Part shown: in pieces, positions 27,268-40,363 of the stretch | Layout: each line of letters opens with the position of its first letter | How positions within the stretch are numbered: the first letter of the stretch is position 1 | NCBI GenBank assembly: GCA_022570795.1 | Contig: JAKUDP010000001.1 | Location: 3,906,001-3,970,000, forward strand | Direction: 5' to 3' | Source of the DNA: Sphaerulina vaccinii | Lineage: Eukaryota; Ascomycota; Dothideomycetes; Mycosphaerellales; Mycosphaerellaceae | Length of the DNA stretch: 64,000 nucleotides | The notes under the pieces: generated by a model | Told to the model about the DNA's origin: nothing | The model's input: only the letters and a program-made list of their open reading frames with translations | The model's database searches: none | Made by a program: the position numbers and the translations under genes

Positions 27268-30200
27268 CTTCTACTTAGGCTAGATAGTTCTTCTACTCTA
27301 TATTCTAGTACTTATATTCTATTCTAAATCTCGATAACTTATTAAGTATAGAAGAGCTATTTATATAAGCTAGAGTTGTCTTACAAACTCCTAGAATTAG
27401 GAACTATTCTTCGGCTTAGTTAACCTATCTATAACTATTTCTTTTATTAGAATATATACTACTACTATCTTCCTTTACTACTAGAGTCTTCTAATATTAT
27501 TATAGGCTATATAAGTCTCCTAATATTATTATAGGCTATATTAATATATTTTAATCTTTTATAAATATAGGTATTCTTAACTAGAGTTAGAGATACTTAG
27601 TTATCTTCTATAATCTAAATAGGTCTAAGTTTATTTACTATATTAGAGTTTGCTTTAATAAGTAGTTAAAAAGAATATTCTTCTACTAACTCTATATAGT
27701 CTATTTCTTTTAGAAGTACTACTAGGAATTAAGATTACTTAATATATATATTTAGAGCTATATACTTAGCTTCTATAGTTAATATTACTATAGACTTTTA
27801 CTTCTTACTTATCTAAGATACTAGTATTCTATAGAGGAAGAAGATAGATTCTAGAATTAAAACTCTATCTACTTTATCTATTATATAATTAGAGTCTAAA
27901 TATCTAATAAGGCTTCTACTACTTTTTCTAAATATAAGTTCTAGGTCTAGAAACAATCTAAGGTATCTTACTAGTTTCTTTAGAGTATTTATATATCCTC
28001 TTATTAGGTTAGCTATATATAAGCTTAGTCTACTAAAAGTAAAAGTAATATCTAGTTTTATTATAACTATTAGCTATATCTATATACCTATCTAGCTTTA
28101 ATACTTCTATTTAGTATATCTTTTATTAGATAGAATTACTTTAGTAAAGCTTTTATAACTATCTATTAGTAAGAGAGTTAGATAGGTATTTTCCTTAGTT
28201 ATATTTAGCTTTATAAAGTTCTTTTAGATATAGTATTTTTAATTAAGCTTTAGAGTTTCTATAACTCTATCTCTTATTATTTTTATTTTAAGAATTTTTT
28301 CTAGCTTCTTTAGATTCTTAATTTTAAAAACCTTACTAAGCTATTTTTTAAACTAGAGAATATTCTTTAGCTCTAGTACTATAATAGGTATATTATCTAT
28401 ATAGGTTAGAACTATAATTTTTCTTTTTCTATAAATAAGTAGATATAGATTAATCTCTAATTAATCGAATTCTATTTATTCTAGCTTTAAAATATAGAGT
28501 TTATTCTAGTCTCTTACTACTTACTTAAGTTTATAGAAACTTCTTAGAATTTTTAAAACCTAGTTTAGTAGAACTTCTACTTCTAGAGGTAGAATTATAT
28601 AAATATCTTTTTTTAGAAAGCTCTTTATAAATATATTATTTATATCTACTTAGTATATTTCTAAGTCCTTTTTATAAATAACTACTATAAATACTCTTAG
28701 AGTATTATACTTTATAGTTAGTATAAAAGTATTTTTAAAGTCTATTTTAAACTTCTAGAAAAACTCTCTAGTAACTAGTCTTACTTTAAACTTCTTAATA
28801 GCTCTACTAATTAATCTTTTTATATTAAAGACCTACCTAGATATTATAAGGTTTATATCCTTTAGTAGTATAACTAGCTTCTAGATATAGTTACTATCTA
28901 AAGCTACTAGTTCTCTCTAGATTGCTTCTTTCTATATATAGCTCTATTTAGAATTCTATATTACCTTTTTATAGGACTTTAGAATAGAGACCTCTTGCTT
29001 TAAAGTAATTTTAGGTCTAAGTACTATAAATATAACCTTCTTAATTTCTACTAAGGTTTCCTAGATATAATTCTTTTTTTTTAATTAGGCTAAGAAATGC
29101 TTTATAATACTTTAGATTAGATATAATCTTTTTTTTATTTCTCTATCTTTTTTAAAGAATCTACTTTATAACTATACTATAGGCCTTAGATTTAGATTCT
29201 TTTTTTTTATCTAAAATAGATTTTTTTTTTCTAGAATTATATTTTTACTTCTAATAAATTTTATATAATATTTAGTTATTCTTTCTTATATATATTTCTA
29301 TTAGTCTCTTAGTAGAATTTAGATAGCTAATTAATTAGCTACTCTACTCTGATTTTCTCTTTCTAAAGCTAGTAGCTCTAAGAGTTTTCTTCTTCTAGAT
29401 CTTTTATTTTCTAGTACTTCTCCTTATTCTTTAGTAGAGGTCTAAGCTATATAAATAGTAGTTACTTACTTAAATAATATTAATCGGGCCTCTAGAGCCT
29501 AATAGGCTCCTTCTACTTCCTTAGTCTCCTAACTAGTTTCCTAATTAGAGCGCTACTTAATTAATTAAGCTTAGGAATATTTAACTCTAAATCTCTTTCT
29601 TTCTTATATTTAAACTATCTAGTATTACTATAAGGGCAAATAGCCTTTATATTAGGCTTCTAGAAAAGCTATATTTTAGTAGTTTCTAGAATATAGCTAA
29701 TAAATATAGTATTTTTACTTCTATTTATAAACTTATCTAATTTTATTCTAGTTAGATAAAATTTAGAGCTTATATAGACTACTAACTTATATTTCTATAC
29801 TCTAAAATAAGATACTAAAAGTTTTTTTTTTAAAAATACTTTCTTAGATAATACTTTATAACTATTAATTTCTAGCCTATTTAGAATTTTTTTTTTCTAA
29901 TAATACTTATATTTAGAGCCTCTAGCTAGAACTTAATTAGTATACTAGAGTCCTCTATTATTACTTATACTCTCTTTTTAGAAGTTTGAATTAACTTTTC
30001 TATAATTCTATTTTAAATAGAGTTATATACTTTAGTAGTATAGAAAGAGATTCTATTTTCTTTTTTCTACTACTTTAGTAAGAAAAAAAAGCTTTTTAGC
30101 TCTATTACTTTATACTATTTAGAAAAAGTTTCTAAATTAAAGTTTAGCTTTCCTATTCTATTATTAAAAAATAAGTAGTATATTTTTTTTCTAGTAAAAT

Positions 30201-32503
30201 AGAAAAGCCTACTTTTTTTTTAAAAAGTTATTAACTATTTTAAGCTACTATTTAAATTCTTTTTTTAAGATAGGTAGGAGTTTATAGATATTAATAGATA
30301 TAAAAGCTAGCCTATAAGGCTTTCTTTATATCTCTTTCCCTCTATACTATTTTATTTTAGCTATAGTATAGACTCTATACTTCTTATATACTTTTAGAAT
30401 AGAAATTTTATTTTTTAAATCTAAAACTAGATAAAAATCTTTTACTACCTTTTCTCCGAAATATATAAGCCTTCTATACTAGAGCTCCTACTTATCTTAG
30501 ATAGTCTCTATATTAAAAATATATACTTTATCTACTAATTCCTATAAGAAGTATATCTAGGTAGCTTCTACTAGGTTTTTATTAATTTCTTTAATAAATA
30601 GTATTTTTAGATATTTTTATTTAAATAACTACTTTTCTAAAAAGTAAAATAAATATAAATTTTAGTAGTTAAATACTAAACTACTTACTAAACTAACTCT
30701 ATAAAATAAAATTAATTCTAAGACTAGATATAAATAGAATATTCTTTAATATAATCTATTTTTCCTTTCTTTTCCCTATTACTACTTTCCTAATATATAT
30801 AGCTATTAAGTAGCTACTACTAATCTTAATCTACTTCCTAGTCTAAAAAGGTTTTAGTTCCCTAAAAAGTAATTTTTAATTAGTTATATAGATAGAAGTA
30901 TAAGAGTTAAGTAGCTATTCTAATAGCCTATACTTGCTTTTTGTATCTATAGTTAAGTAGGCTACCTTATCTATATTCTTATCCTCTAATAGAGTCTAAA
31001 ATACTTCTAAGGTAGTTAGTAACTCTATATTTTCTTATACTATAAAAGCTTTTTTTAGGTACTTCTTACTTAAGTTAGATTTCTTTTTAAAAGATTATAC
31101 TTTAAGTTTAAGTTTCTTTACTATTTTTTTAAGTTTATTTTTCTCTAGTAAAAATTTCCTTCTTTGTCTTAATAGAGAGTATCTTTTCTTAACTTAGTAT
31201 TCTATTTTTAGTACTATAGCCTTAGTAGCTCTTTTTGCTTTTTTAAGTTTAGAGTAATTATTCTAGATATATAGTTCTCTATAGAAGAAATAGGCTAGTA
31301 GTCTCTAGGTACCTTTCTTAGTAAATATAGCTATTTCTCGGCCTATTATCTATTTCTATTTTTCTCTTAGAATTCTAAAAATATTCTAAAGCTTAAAATT
31401 CTACCTTAGGTCTATACTATCTCTAATTATTAAGTAGGACTTAGATAGAGCTATAAGGAGTTACTATATCTTTCTATTTTTAGTTTTAATTTCTTTAAAC
31501 TATAGAGAGATTATAACTACTTTTCTTATAATAGTACTTAGGCTCTACTATACTTTATTAATTATCTAGCTATCTTATATCTCGAATATAGTATACTATT
31601 TAAAAAGGCTTCTTTCTATAGCTTAGAGCTTACTTTTATATCTCTTTTTAGCCTATTTCTAGAGCTCTCTTACTATTTTAATCTTCTATATTACTTTCTA
31701 ATTATCTATTAATATATAGATATATATTTTATAGAGAGCTACTATATTATACTTCTTATAGGATACTCTCTTAATAGAGCTATCTAGCGAGTCTAATAAT
31801 ATAGTTAATATATATTCTAAAGGAGTTAATACTAGAGTATCTAGTATAGTCTCTAATAGAACCTATTCTACTTACTTAGATATAAGATATATTTTTATTA
31901 TTCTAAACTAGGCTTTATAGTTCTTTTATATTAGAATTAGTATAGCTACTTTCCTACTAAATCTATTTCCTTACTTTTAATCTATTTTGCCTAAAATATT
32001 AAAACTAAACTTTAGAAAATTAATACTTTTTTAAATAACTTAAATAGTAGTTTCTAGATAGCTATTTTCTTTATCTAAGACTTTTTTTCTTTTCTTTTAG
32101 ATAAGCTTAGTATAGTTTTCTATACTTTCTACTTATTTATATTTATAGATAGACTTAAATAGTCTCTTTTTAGAGGAATATACCTTTCTAAGGTATTAGT
32201 AGTACTCTAGTATAGAGGTTAAGTCTTATCTATATAAGATAGTACTTTAGCTTCTAGCTTACTTTTTCCTCTTTATACCTTTTAAGCTCTACTCTTTTAG
32301 GTATATCTTACTAGGTTCTTTTCTATCTTATCTACTCTTAGGAACTTCTAGAATATACTAAGTTCTTCTAAGTCTTCTTAGTAGTATAGATAGATATATT
32401 TTAGGTCTTTTTTTACTTTTTTTATTATAGGTTTATATTCTACTTTTAGAAAAGGCTAACTATTACTATCTAATACTTTTTCTATAAACCTAGGCTTATA
32501 ATC

Positions 32504-32750
32504 TATTAAAATAGAATAATAATATATATATCTATAATATATAGAAAAGGTTTTAATATATAATAGAAGTAGAAGTATTAGATAGAAACTAAATATATTA
32601 ATTATATTAGTTAGATATAGGTTATATCTCCTTCTAAGATATAGAGTATTAGATAAGTTATATAACCTACTATTATATAATATATATTATATAATCTAAT
32701 CTCTAAGAGGGTGTCTCTTAGATAGTCTAACTAGACTATACTTTCTAATA
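32504..32750 (-). repeat. 5' LTR of Copia C (247 bp)
   Basis: Followed (on the minus strand) by the altered primer-binding site at 32,489-32,503. Confidence 0.9.
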
Positions 32751-32755
32751 ATAGT

Positions 32756-35100
32756 ACTAATTTAATCTAATAAAAAAATAGTATATATAGTATTTTAAAA
32801 TATATTTATTACTAGTAATTCTTAGCTAAAAGTATTAAAAAAAATTAAAAAGAAAATTAGTTTTAGAATTCTACTATACTTATAGTACTAGTCTAGAAGT
32901 ATAACTTTAAAAATATAAAAAATATTATAAAATACTTTTTAGAAAATAATTTTTTTTAATTTATATTAAAAGCTAAGCTATAATTTTCTAAACTATTTAA
33001 AGCTTCTATTACTTAAAGTACTAGTTATACTAATTCTAGGTAGAATATTACTAAAGTAGAGAATAATAGCCTCGAACAAATAGTAGAAAATTACTAATAA
33101 ATATAGATATTAGTATATTTACTAATAAACTATTCTAGTAGGCTATAGGCCTATAGATATATATAAAAAGTTATAGAAAGCTAATAATTAGCTTAGAAAT
33201 AGAAAGAATAATATTCTTTTATAAAAAGTTATATATAGAAATTACTACTTATCTACTATTACTATATTCTATATACTTACTAATAAAGACTTAGTATTTA
33301 TTAATAAATAAGCTTTAAACTATTCTAGAGAAAGTATTTTATAAATTTAGACTTATTAATATATTAAATCTTTTATAAAAGTAAAGATAGATCTATATAG
33401 AATAAATTAAGCTTAATAAGTAGCTAAAAATTATAGCTAGTTTTTAAAAAAATAAATTAGAAAAGGCTATTAGAACTAATAATAAGCTACTATCTAGTTT
33501 TTTAATAAATATAGTATAAATCTAATATATTACTATATATAGAGTACTAGTAACTATAAACTAGATCGAACTTTTTCTAGTTAATACTAAATTATTTATA
33601 AAAGTACTTAATAATAATATTTATAGTAAAATAATTATATAGTTATACTAAAAAATAAAAAATACTATAAATAAAATTATATAAAATAAAAACCTACTAT
33701 AGTCTTGTAGTATAGAAATAATATAGTAGATTTGCTATTAGTAATTAAAGCTAGAATATAAGCTTTAGAAAATAATTAAAAAAAATACTATAGAAAAATA
33801 AAAAATTCTAGTTTATTAGAAAAAAAGCTTTAGAATAGAAAATCTAGTTTATAGTAAATACTAAACTATTAGTAGGTTCTAAGCTAGTTAAAGAAGTTAT
33901 CGAACTAGATAGTATTACTAAATTAGAAAATATAATCTAGAAGAGATAAAATATTCTAAATAATAAAATTAACTAATTTAAAATATAAAGCTCTATACTA
34001 AATATTATAGAGTTTATAATAACTATTTTAATCGACTTTTATAATAGTATTATATTTATAATAATATTCTATATCTATACTCTATATATATTTAAGCTAG
34101 TAAACTATAAAAAAATAGTAATTAAAAAATTTCTAGCTATTAACTAATTTTAACCTAGTTATTTTTCTATATTTCTATAAAGAGACTTATTTATTTAATA
34201 ATAGACCTAATATAGAGCTAAATACTAAGTATATAAATAGCCTATAGTATAGTAGACTAAATTTTATTTAATACTCGAATAAAGTACTAAAATATAAATA
34301 ATAGATATATTATATAATCTAGTATCTTTAATATTTACAAACTATATTTATAAGCTTCTACTTATAATATAGCTTATATATAATTATACTAGGACCTAGA
34401 GTATCTCTATACTTTCTTATCTATTTAATATATTTACTATAAATTTAAAAAACTTTTATAAAAGCTCGAAGAATTTTTATTTTCTATTCTAAAAGTTTAT
34501 TATTTATAAATTTCTACTAGAACGTTAAATATAATATCTAAAGTAAAGCTTATTACCTAGTTTTTATATTTTAGAAATCTACTTTCTATAGAATAGTTAG
34601 AAGATAATAAATATAAAATATTTTCTAAAATTATAAATACTATATTTTAATATATATTAGTACTAGTAATTCGGATAATATAATAGATACTTATTATATA
34701 AATTAAAAAGTAGTTTCTATAATTTTAGAAAATACTCTATATCTACTACCTTCCGACTATTCTAAAAAGAGCGACTTCTTATAATATAAAAAAAAAGCTA
34801 TAAAAGTAGTATATATAAATATAGCTAAGTATTTATTTATTAATACTATTAAAAAATATTACTAAATAGGAGTTAGGAACGAATCTTAGTAGAAAAAGAA
34901 TATCTATTAGACTATAGAAAATAGAGTAGAGAATATTATTAGATTAATACTAGATATTATATTTAATATTCCTATAGAGTTTAATAGCAAGCTAAAGTAT
35001 TAGATAGAATTTAAGAATACTTTTAGTTTTAGAAAGAATCCTTTTATCTATAGAAAATATATTAAGTAGGTAAAAAGATATAGAGGTGCTCTAGGTCCTA
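32756..35100. other. RIP-degraded filler at the right end of the first block
   Basis: AT-rich sequence with no recognisable gene or repeat pair. GC content rises gradually from about 34,860 toward the kinase remnant, so the mutated zone may fade into formerly genic sequence. Confidence 0.4.
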
Positions 35101-35145
35101 GCATAATTGTATATAGAACCTCTTCTAAATCAAAGGAGTCGAATG

Positions 35146-35560
35146 CTATCGAGAGGCCGATATTCTTTTAGCGATCGGCAAAAGGGCTAGTGCATAGTAT
35201 AGCATATATAGACTGTATAATATAACACCCCTCCCTTCGTTTCGTTTCGTTATGTTATTTAGCCTAGCTATGCACGTCTGCCTCTCTGCTATCCAACATA
35301 GTGTGGCGATCTCAGCGGCTATTGGAAAGTATCCGGCGAACTCCCAATCCAGTAAGCAGATGTAATCATAACCAAATATTAGATTGCGCAGAGAGATGTC
35401 TATATAGGTAAAGACCAACGGCGTCTCCGGCGATAGCCTGAAGCTGCCTTTGTCGTTGCGCAGTAGGAATTGTAATGGCAGCGGCACAGAGGAGCTCTTT
35501 GTACTTGAAGAGAGCAGTCGCTAAAGGCCCTCAGATCGATGATGGCCTCATGGCCCGCCA
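35146..35560 (-). pseudogene. Aminoglycoside phosphotransferase (APH)-like kinase remnant
   Basis: The minus-strand frame at 35,146-35,487 shows LSPETPLVFTYIDISLRNLIFG followed by LLDWEFAGYFP. These match the catalytic loop and metal-binding Asp segment of fungal APH-fold kinases, usually FTHGD.SPRN...LLDWEFAG. The catalytic-loop His is Tyr and the Pro before Arg-Asn is Leu, both explained by C-to-T change. There is no in-frame ATG, and the N-terminal lobe is missing or scrambled in 35,490-35,640. Only the C-terminal half of the family's usual domain remains. It lies directly at the edge of the RIP block, so it is probably a dead or partly mutated gene. The substrate of this fungal family is unknown. 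Confidence 0.65.
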
Positions 35561-35639
35561 CAAGTTACGAGAAGGGACTGCGTAGACGTTACATCATCTT
35601 CGCTGATCGAGCCGGGAGCTGAAGATACCAAGAGTGGAT

Positions 35640-36330
35640 TGGACAAATTATACGCGTGGAGAATGGAGCTTCGGCGGCACTCAGGAGCAGCGCGACCCAA
35701 TCCTTGCTTCACGCACTGCAGCTGAGGGAGTTAGCGTGGCTAGGCTGGGACTTCAGGCCTTCCGATCACGACGGCTGCCTGCGCTGCCGTCCATCGCTTT
35801 GCTGCAGGCGCTGTGTGACAGGCACGCGCATGACCATTCATATTGACACACACGATATGTGTTTGGCTGGACAGAAGCACACGTGGGACTGCGCAGGAAC
35901 TGTGGAGAGGCAAATGCATCAGAGGCAGGGCTTTGGAGGACTGCGCAGAGCCTTCAAAAAAAAGTTGGGCGCGACCGGCAGAGAAGTGCTGGTCGAGGGG
36001 ACGATGTACTGGCCGAGGTCGCGACGGATGCGTTCGTCTACCTGTTCTGGACGTGCCCCGTAGTTTTTGTCAGGCTGCGCCACCTTCAAGCCTGGAGCGA
36101 ACTTTTCTGGGTTGTTAAATTGTATGTTTTCCTCTGTCTCGTTTCGACACCGCTGCAGCAAGCGTGTCGAAATCAGACACAGATGCTCGTAAACGACTGG
36201 AGGGCACTGATTTTGGCCCATTGCAAGCTTCTTGCATAATGTGGTAGAACCACAGAGAGCCATCTTGCTGCTTCTTCCGTAGCAGGACGGAAGTGAGAAA
36301 AGTTCACACTCCCTATAGGACTTCTCAGAC
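35640..36330. other. Intergenic interval
   Basis: GC-normal sequence with several overlapping open frames on both strands, none with recognisable domains or plausible splice structure. No gene is called. It includes the 3' flank of the dynamin-like gene. Confidence 0.4.
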
Positions 36331-38646
36331 TCAAGCCAAGACGCGCTTCGCTTTTCTCAAGCTATCAATGTCATTCACAAGCTTGGACCTTTGCTTATGC
36401 ACCTGAGGTTCCTCTTTCGCAATCCGCTCGAGCTGCTCGTCTGTCAATTGGCTTACGAAGATTGGGGAGAAGACTCTCAGTGGTGTGTCCGGCCCGGTGA
36501 CGAGAAAGTAATCGATGGCTTGTTTGCAGACATTGTCGGTGAATCGCTTTCGGGCAACTTCGTAATATGATTGCAAGATGTCGTGGATGTCTCGTACAAG
36601 GTACTGATCATTGCTCATTGGATGTTTGATCATGAGTTCGTTGAGCCTCACAACCTTCCCATGCTCATTGTCGTTGATCGCGAGGTCTTCAAGATTGGCG
36701 ATGAATCTGGCCTGACGACTAGACCCTGGTCAGTATAGGGGTCTTGTGAATGCTGACATTTGTCCACACCTTTCTTCCAGTAGGTCGATGAAGTAATGGC
36801 TTTGGGTCATGGGTGTCCCATCAAGTTCGACGGTGAGGATGAACCGGAGTTGCTGCGTAGCCTTTTCGTATCGAGTTTTCAAGTCTTCGAACAGAAGATT
36901 GTAGAGGTCGTCCCGAAATCGTTCGTTTGGACAAAGGCAGACAAGGGCCTTGGATATGAAAGCATGAGTGATGACGGCAATGTCACTGACGACCCCAAAG
37001 CTGATCGATTCCCAGTTGATAGTCTGCTTCCTCATGGCAGATGCGAGGATGACTGGGTCGAAAGTGCCCAGCTCAAAACCTCTGCTATGCCGATAAAGCT
37101 CCTGCAGCCATTTGTCCGTCCTTTCGCCGTGAGAGCGATGCAACGTCTTTGGAGGAGAAAGTAAATCCTCCAAGTCGGTGCTTTTGGTCCACTTTCTGAC
37201 GCAAGATGAGGAGGGAATGTTCTGCGGATGTCTGTGGTTCGTCACCCTGTTATCCTTTTGGAAACCCAGATTCCCGCGCTGATGTTGATCTCTAGCCTGA
37301 AATGAGTGTTGATGACCGAAATGCATCATGTCCGTGCCAAACTCCTCCATGCGCAGCACGACTGCGGGAGCGATTTTCATATCCTCATGCTCCTCGAAGA
37401 GACCATCGGTGCCAAACTTGGCGCTCAGTGCCATGTCGACCAAATGCTGGAACCTTGTCGAAATCCCCGTCAGATATGCGGCCTGCGCTGCTCGACTGTT
37501 CCTTTCGGGTCCCAACGCTTTCAGTTTGCTTTCCGCGCTGTCTAGATTCTTTTGCACCTCGAGTCGCACCTGTGATTAACATCAGCCGCCGGAGTCTGGC
37601 ATCATGAGCAGTCTGATGCGCACATTCGTGAACTCTCTTCTGATTAGGCCAGAAAGCACATCTTTCAAACGATTCCTGAGAGCTTCAATTCCCACGTTCT
37701 CATGATCGAGATCACTCCAAGGTCGTTTGGTTCTGAAAAAGTCCATTTCCTCTCGTTGCCTATCGAAAGCAGGGTTACCCAAGTCATTCTGGCCAGGATT
37801 GCGGAGTATGTGCCAGCCGAGTTTTATCTGGCGGGCACGACCTTCAACAAGATCGATGATACGGTGCTCGGCACCGGCATCGACAAGATCTGGTTTGGTT
37901 AAAACACCAAGAGTCCTATCGCCTTCAGGATCCAACTCGTTGGCCATGTGCAAGATTTCTTGGGTAGCAACGTCCACATTGGCCGGGACGACAGTGAGCA
38001 TTACGGATCGAGGGTTTTCCATATACCTCGTGACCGTAGTTCGAACGAATTGAATGTCAGCTTTTGTCGTTAGCCCTGGTGTAGAATCTCTAAAGATTCC
38101 AGGTACGTCGATGACACTCAGATGCTCCTCATCAGGCCCTGAGATTTCAAGTTGCAGCACATCTCCAGAAAAGGTTGGCTTCCGTTCAGTGCCTGATGTC
38201 ACGTCGTTTGGACTCGCAATCCCTATAACATTGTGTACCTGCGATTTGGTCAGTCAATTGTTGCACGCCCCACAGTGCCAACGTACTTCTTTCATTATGT
38301 CTGCGAAAGTGAAATCATCAAAGCTGTCAACGCTAAGCTCACCCCAGGCCGCGATCGCTGATCGATGCTCCACTCCAGCATTCTCGTCCGGAATGATAGA
38401 CACACGGATACCGCGTTCCTTAGCTCTTCGGAAGACAATCTTGGTTGCGAATCGGGTGCAAAGCCCACTGTCTCTTGGAAGGTCTTTCCGGATCAGACCA
38501 GAAAGAACACTACTCTTGCCTGAGGACTGATCGCCCACTACAACAATCTGGGGAATGTTGATATGATCACCCGCACCGCACGCGAACAACGCGTCAATGC
38601 GCTCTAGCATTGAGGAATCGCCCAGTCCATGCTGCGCAGCCTTCAT
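36331..38646 (-). CDS. Dynamin-like GTPase (Mx/Drp-type), four exons, 720 aa
   Basis: The exons are 38,646-38,287, 38,238-37,624, 37,569-36,770 and 36,718-36,331. Their sum is 2,163 nt, in frame throughout. The introns (48, 54 and 51 bp) have GTACGT, GTGCGC and GTGTGG donors and GCAG, ACAG and CTAG acceptors. The GTPase domain is complete: P-loop GDQSSGKSS at residues 38-46, the G2 Thr at about 64, G3 DVPG at 164-167 and G4 TKPD at 234-237. A middle/stalk region follows, and the last roughly 120 residues resemble a GTPase effector domain (YYEVARKRFTDNVCKQAID...). Dynamins remodel membranes through GTP-driven assembly. With no PH or proline-rich domain this is nearer the Mx/Vps1-like group, which fungi carry in many accessory copies. 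No stops or lost motifs were seen, so it looks functional. Confidence 0.9.
36719..36769 (-). other. Intron 3 of the dynamin-like gene
   Basis: 51 bp, GTGTGG donor, ACTGAC branch and TCTAG acceptor. The alternative CCAG acceptor upstream would put a TAG in frame, so the TCTAG acceptor is preferred. Confidence 0.75.
37570..37623 (-). other. Intron 2 of the dynamin-like gene
   Basis: 54 bp, GTGCGC donor and CACAG acceptor. Splicing joins EFTN to VRLEVQKNL; retention would hit a TGA after DSGG. Confidence 0.75.
38239..38286 (-). other. Intron 1 of the dynamin-like gene
   Basis: 48 bp, GTACGT donor, TTGACTGAC branch region, GCAG acceptor. It joins ...DIMKE to VHNVIGIASP. Confidence 0.8.
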
Positions 38647-38802
38647 GGTGCTGATCGGATGTTGAATGAAGTTTGCAGTGGCCTCGGTGATGGCAAGTTA
38701 GCGATAACTTTGGCAGTGGATATTTAAAGAGATAAAGAAGGTAGCTCCTAAGTTGAATGTAGAGGGTCGGGCCATGTTGCTTAAGTACCAGGAGTGCCAA
38801 GA

Positions 38803-39090
38803 TCATATGTAGTCTGGATCATCCAGTATGTGACCAGGATCCTGGTGTCCTGGTGAAATACACGCCCGAGTGCTGGTTGGGATTTCTTTGTGCCGCATGC
38901 TGCCACCAACGACCTCGACGCGATTCAGCCCGTTGGTGATGGATAGTGTCCCCAGTTGGATACCGGTCTTGCATGAATACGCGCCGCCATGACCCTGTGG
39001 GCCAGTAATGATCAAACCCGTGGCCGCGATGATGCGTGTCTAGACAGGAGGAATGCTGGAACAACTTTCCATGAACAGACGAGAAGACAT
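38803..39090 (-). pseudogene. Small unknown protein frame (95 codons) interrupted by one TAG
   Basis: From the ATG at 39,090 the minus-strand frame reads MSSRLFMESC and then hits TAG (39,042-39,040). It continues without interruption through TRIIAATGLIITGPQGHGGA, a hydrophobic-to-glycine-rich stretch, and ends ISPGHQDPGHILDDPDYI at TGA 38,803. I do not recognise the family. The composition and long open run suggest real former coding sequence. A single CAG-to-TAG change would explain the stop; alternatively the part after TAG is an exon entered at the TCTAG acceptor. It is divergent to, and about 160 bp from, the dynamin-like gene start. Confidence 0.4.
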
Positions 39091-39359
39091 GGCTGACGTG
39101 GACACAATTATGCAGGGCGGCGGCGTCTAGCAACGGGTGGCAGTGTAGTTGTGGGTGAATGTTCTGCACAGCCTGTTCTCCATCGCCGCAATTGAGTTGG
39201 TGCCGATAATTGCTCAGCCCCGCGCTAAATTTCCTGGAGGGATTTTTAGCGCCGGATGTATCCACGTGATTCCCTATCAACATCCTTTCTGTACTTTGGA
39301 GACACACCTCCGCTCAGTCTGTCATATCAACGCCAAAGACAGCACCAGAACACGGTATC

Positions 39360-40363
39360 ATGGCAACGCCTCTCGCGAGCTTCATAGTCGATGATAATGC
39401 TATAGTGTGTTCCCAGATAGCATATTTGCATGCAGCACCCATGCTAACGGTTCTCAGGATAGAGAAACCATTCGAAGGCAATTGTCGATGCTGTGGGACC
39501 TCAAACGAGAGCGGCCACACTTGTTCCACGGTCTACCGCATACTATCGATGCAAGGGGATCCAGGGGCTCGGCCGCAAGTGCAAGATTGAAAAGTTACAA
39601 TGGCCCAGACATCGAAAGCCTCGCTTATCTCGAAGGAGTACGAGCCAGCTGGGAATGTGATCCGGCATCGTTCTGGTTTCCTCCCACTATAGGGCTGTCT
39701 CTGAGCAATCTTGGCCCAGAAGCACAAATGGTTGGTCTTTATCTGCAAGCATGGCACTCGGACATGTAGTCCCGCATCGCAAGACGCTTGTTATGCTTAG
39801 CACTTTTCGACCACTACAACAACACAGCATGCCAATTCTCCCAAGGACTCAGGCTTGGAGTATACCTGCCTTCCCAAATCGCTGGTAACCACAAGCCGGA
39901 CGAGATATTCCAGAGGATGTTGGACCATGGCAGTCGGTACAACAATCTCGGCAGATGTCTTGGTCGTGGAGTTGTCATGATCCTCGGCACGGAGCTCTCT
40001 GAAAACTAGTAAGTAGATTTTGGAATTCGATCTGCGGGCACACCAGCTTATACATACTACAGCTGGACCAAGTTGCTTCCAAAGAGCGAGGCCAAGCCTT
40101 TGTTCAAAACCTTCCTTAAAGATGCTCGACAAGGCAGAGTTGCACAACTGGCCAGCGACTATACTCCGCTGTGTTGTACTCTCATTACCTGGTATCTTCA
40201 GTACTTGTCCGGTTCGGGTCCAAGTGTCGAGACGCCTAGCGGAGACGGCAGAGGAACCCAATGCTCCGCAAATACTCCATCTGTTCCTGAGCTGGCTTCA
40301 TTGGCTACTCTGTTTGATTTCGATGCCTACCATTTGGACATCATCCATGATCGCAGATCTTGA
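39360..40363 (+). pseudogene. Unknown fungal protein (298 codons, three exons) with one in-frame TAG
   Basis: The exons are 39,360-39,404, 39,458-40,008 and 40,063-40,363. Intron 1 has GTGTGT, GCTAAC and CTCAG; intron 2 has GTAAGT and TACAG. Together they make 897 nt in one frame. The reading has no recognised domain. It carries helical, Leu-rich segments such as RRQLSMLWDLKRERPHLFHG and a Cys/Trp-containing C-terminal part (LCCTLITWYLQYL). Reading is broken only by a TAG at 39,767-39,769, between WHSDM and SRIARRLLCLALF. CAG-to-TAG would account for it and the downstream frame is otherwise intact. It could instead be two genes or have an unseen intron. It lies between the dynamin-like and deaminase genes. 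Confidence 0.5.

Larger units (their letters stand above)
27021..32750 (-). mobile_element. Copia-type LTR retrotransposon relic C
   Basis: Two 247-bp LTRs (27,021-27,267 and 32,504-32,750) and the target duplication ATAGT (27,016-27,020 and 32,751-32,755) give 5,730 bp. It is collinear with Copia B in the same orientation and belongs to the same LTR-length class, but is more heavily mutated. A 29-bp tandem duplication unique to this copy lies near 27,485-27,540. The RT and integrase blocks are recognisable only by comparison with A and B. Confidence 0.9.

Noticed and set aside
36796..38530. Plus-strand open frames of 80-160 codons opposite the dynamin-like gene
   Set aside because: They are antisense shadows of the well-supported four-exon gene.
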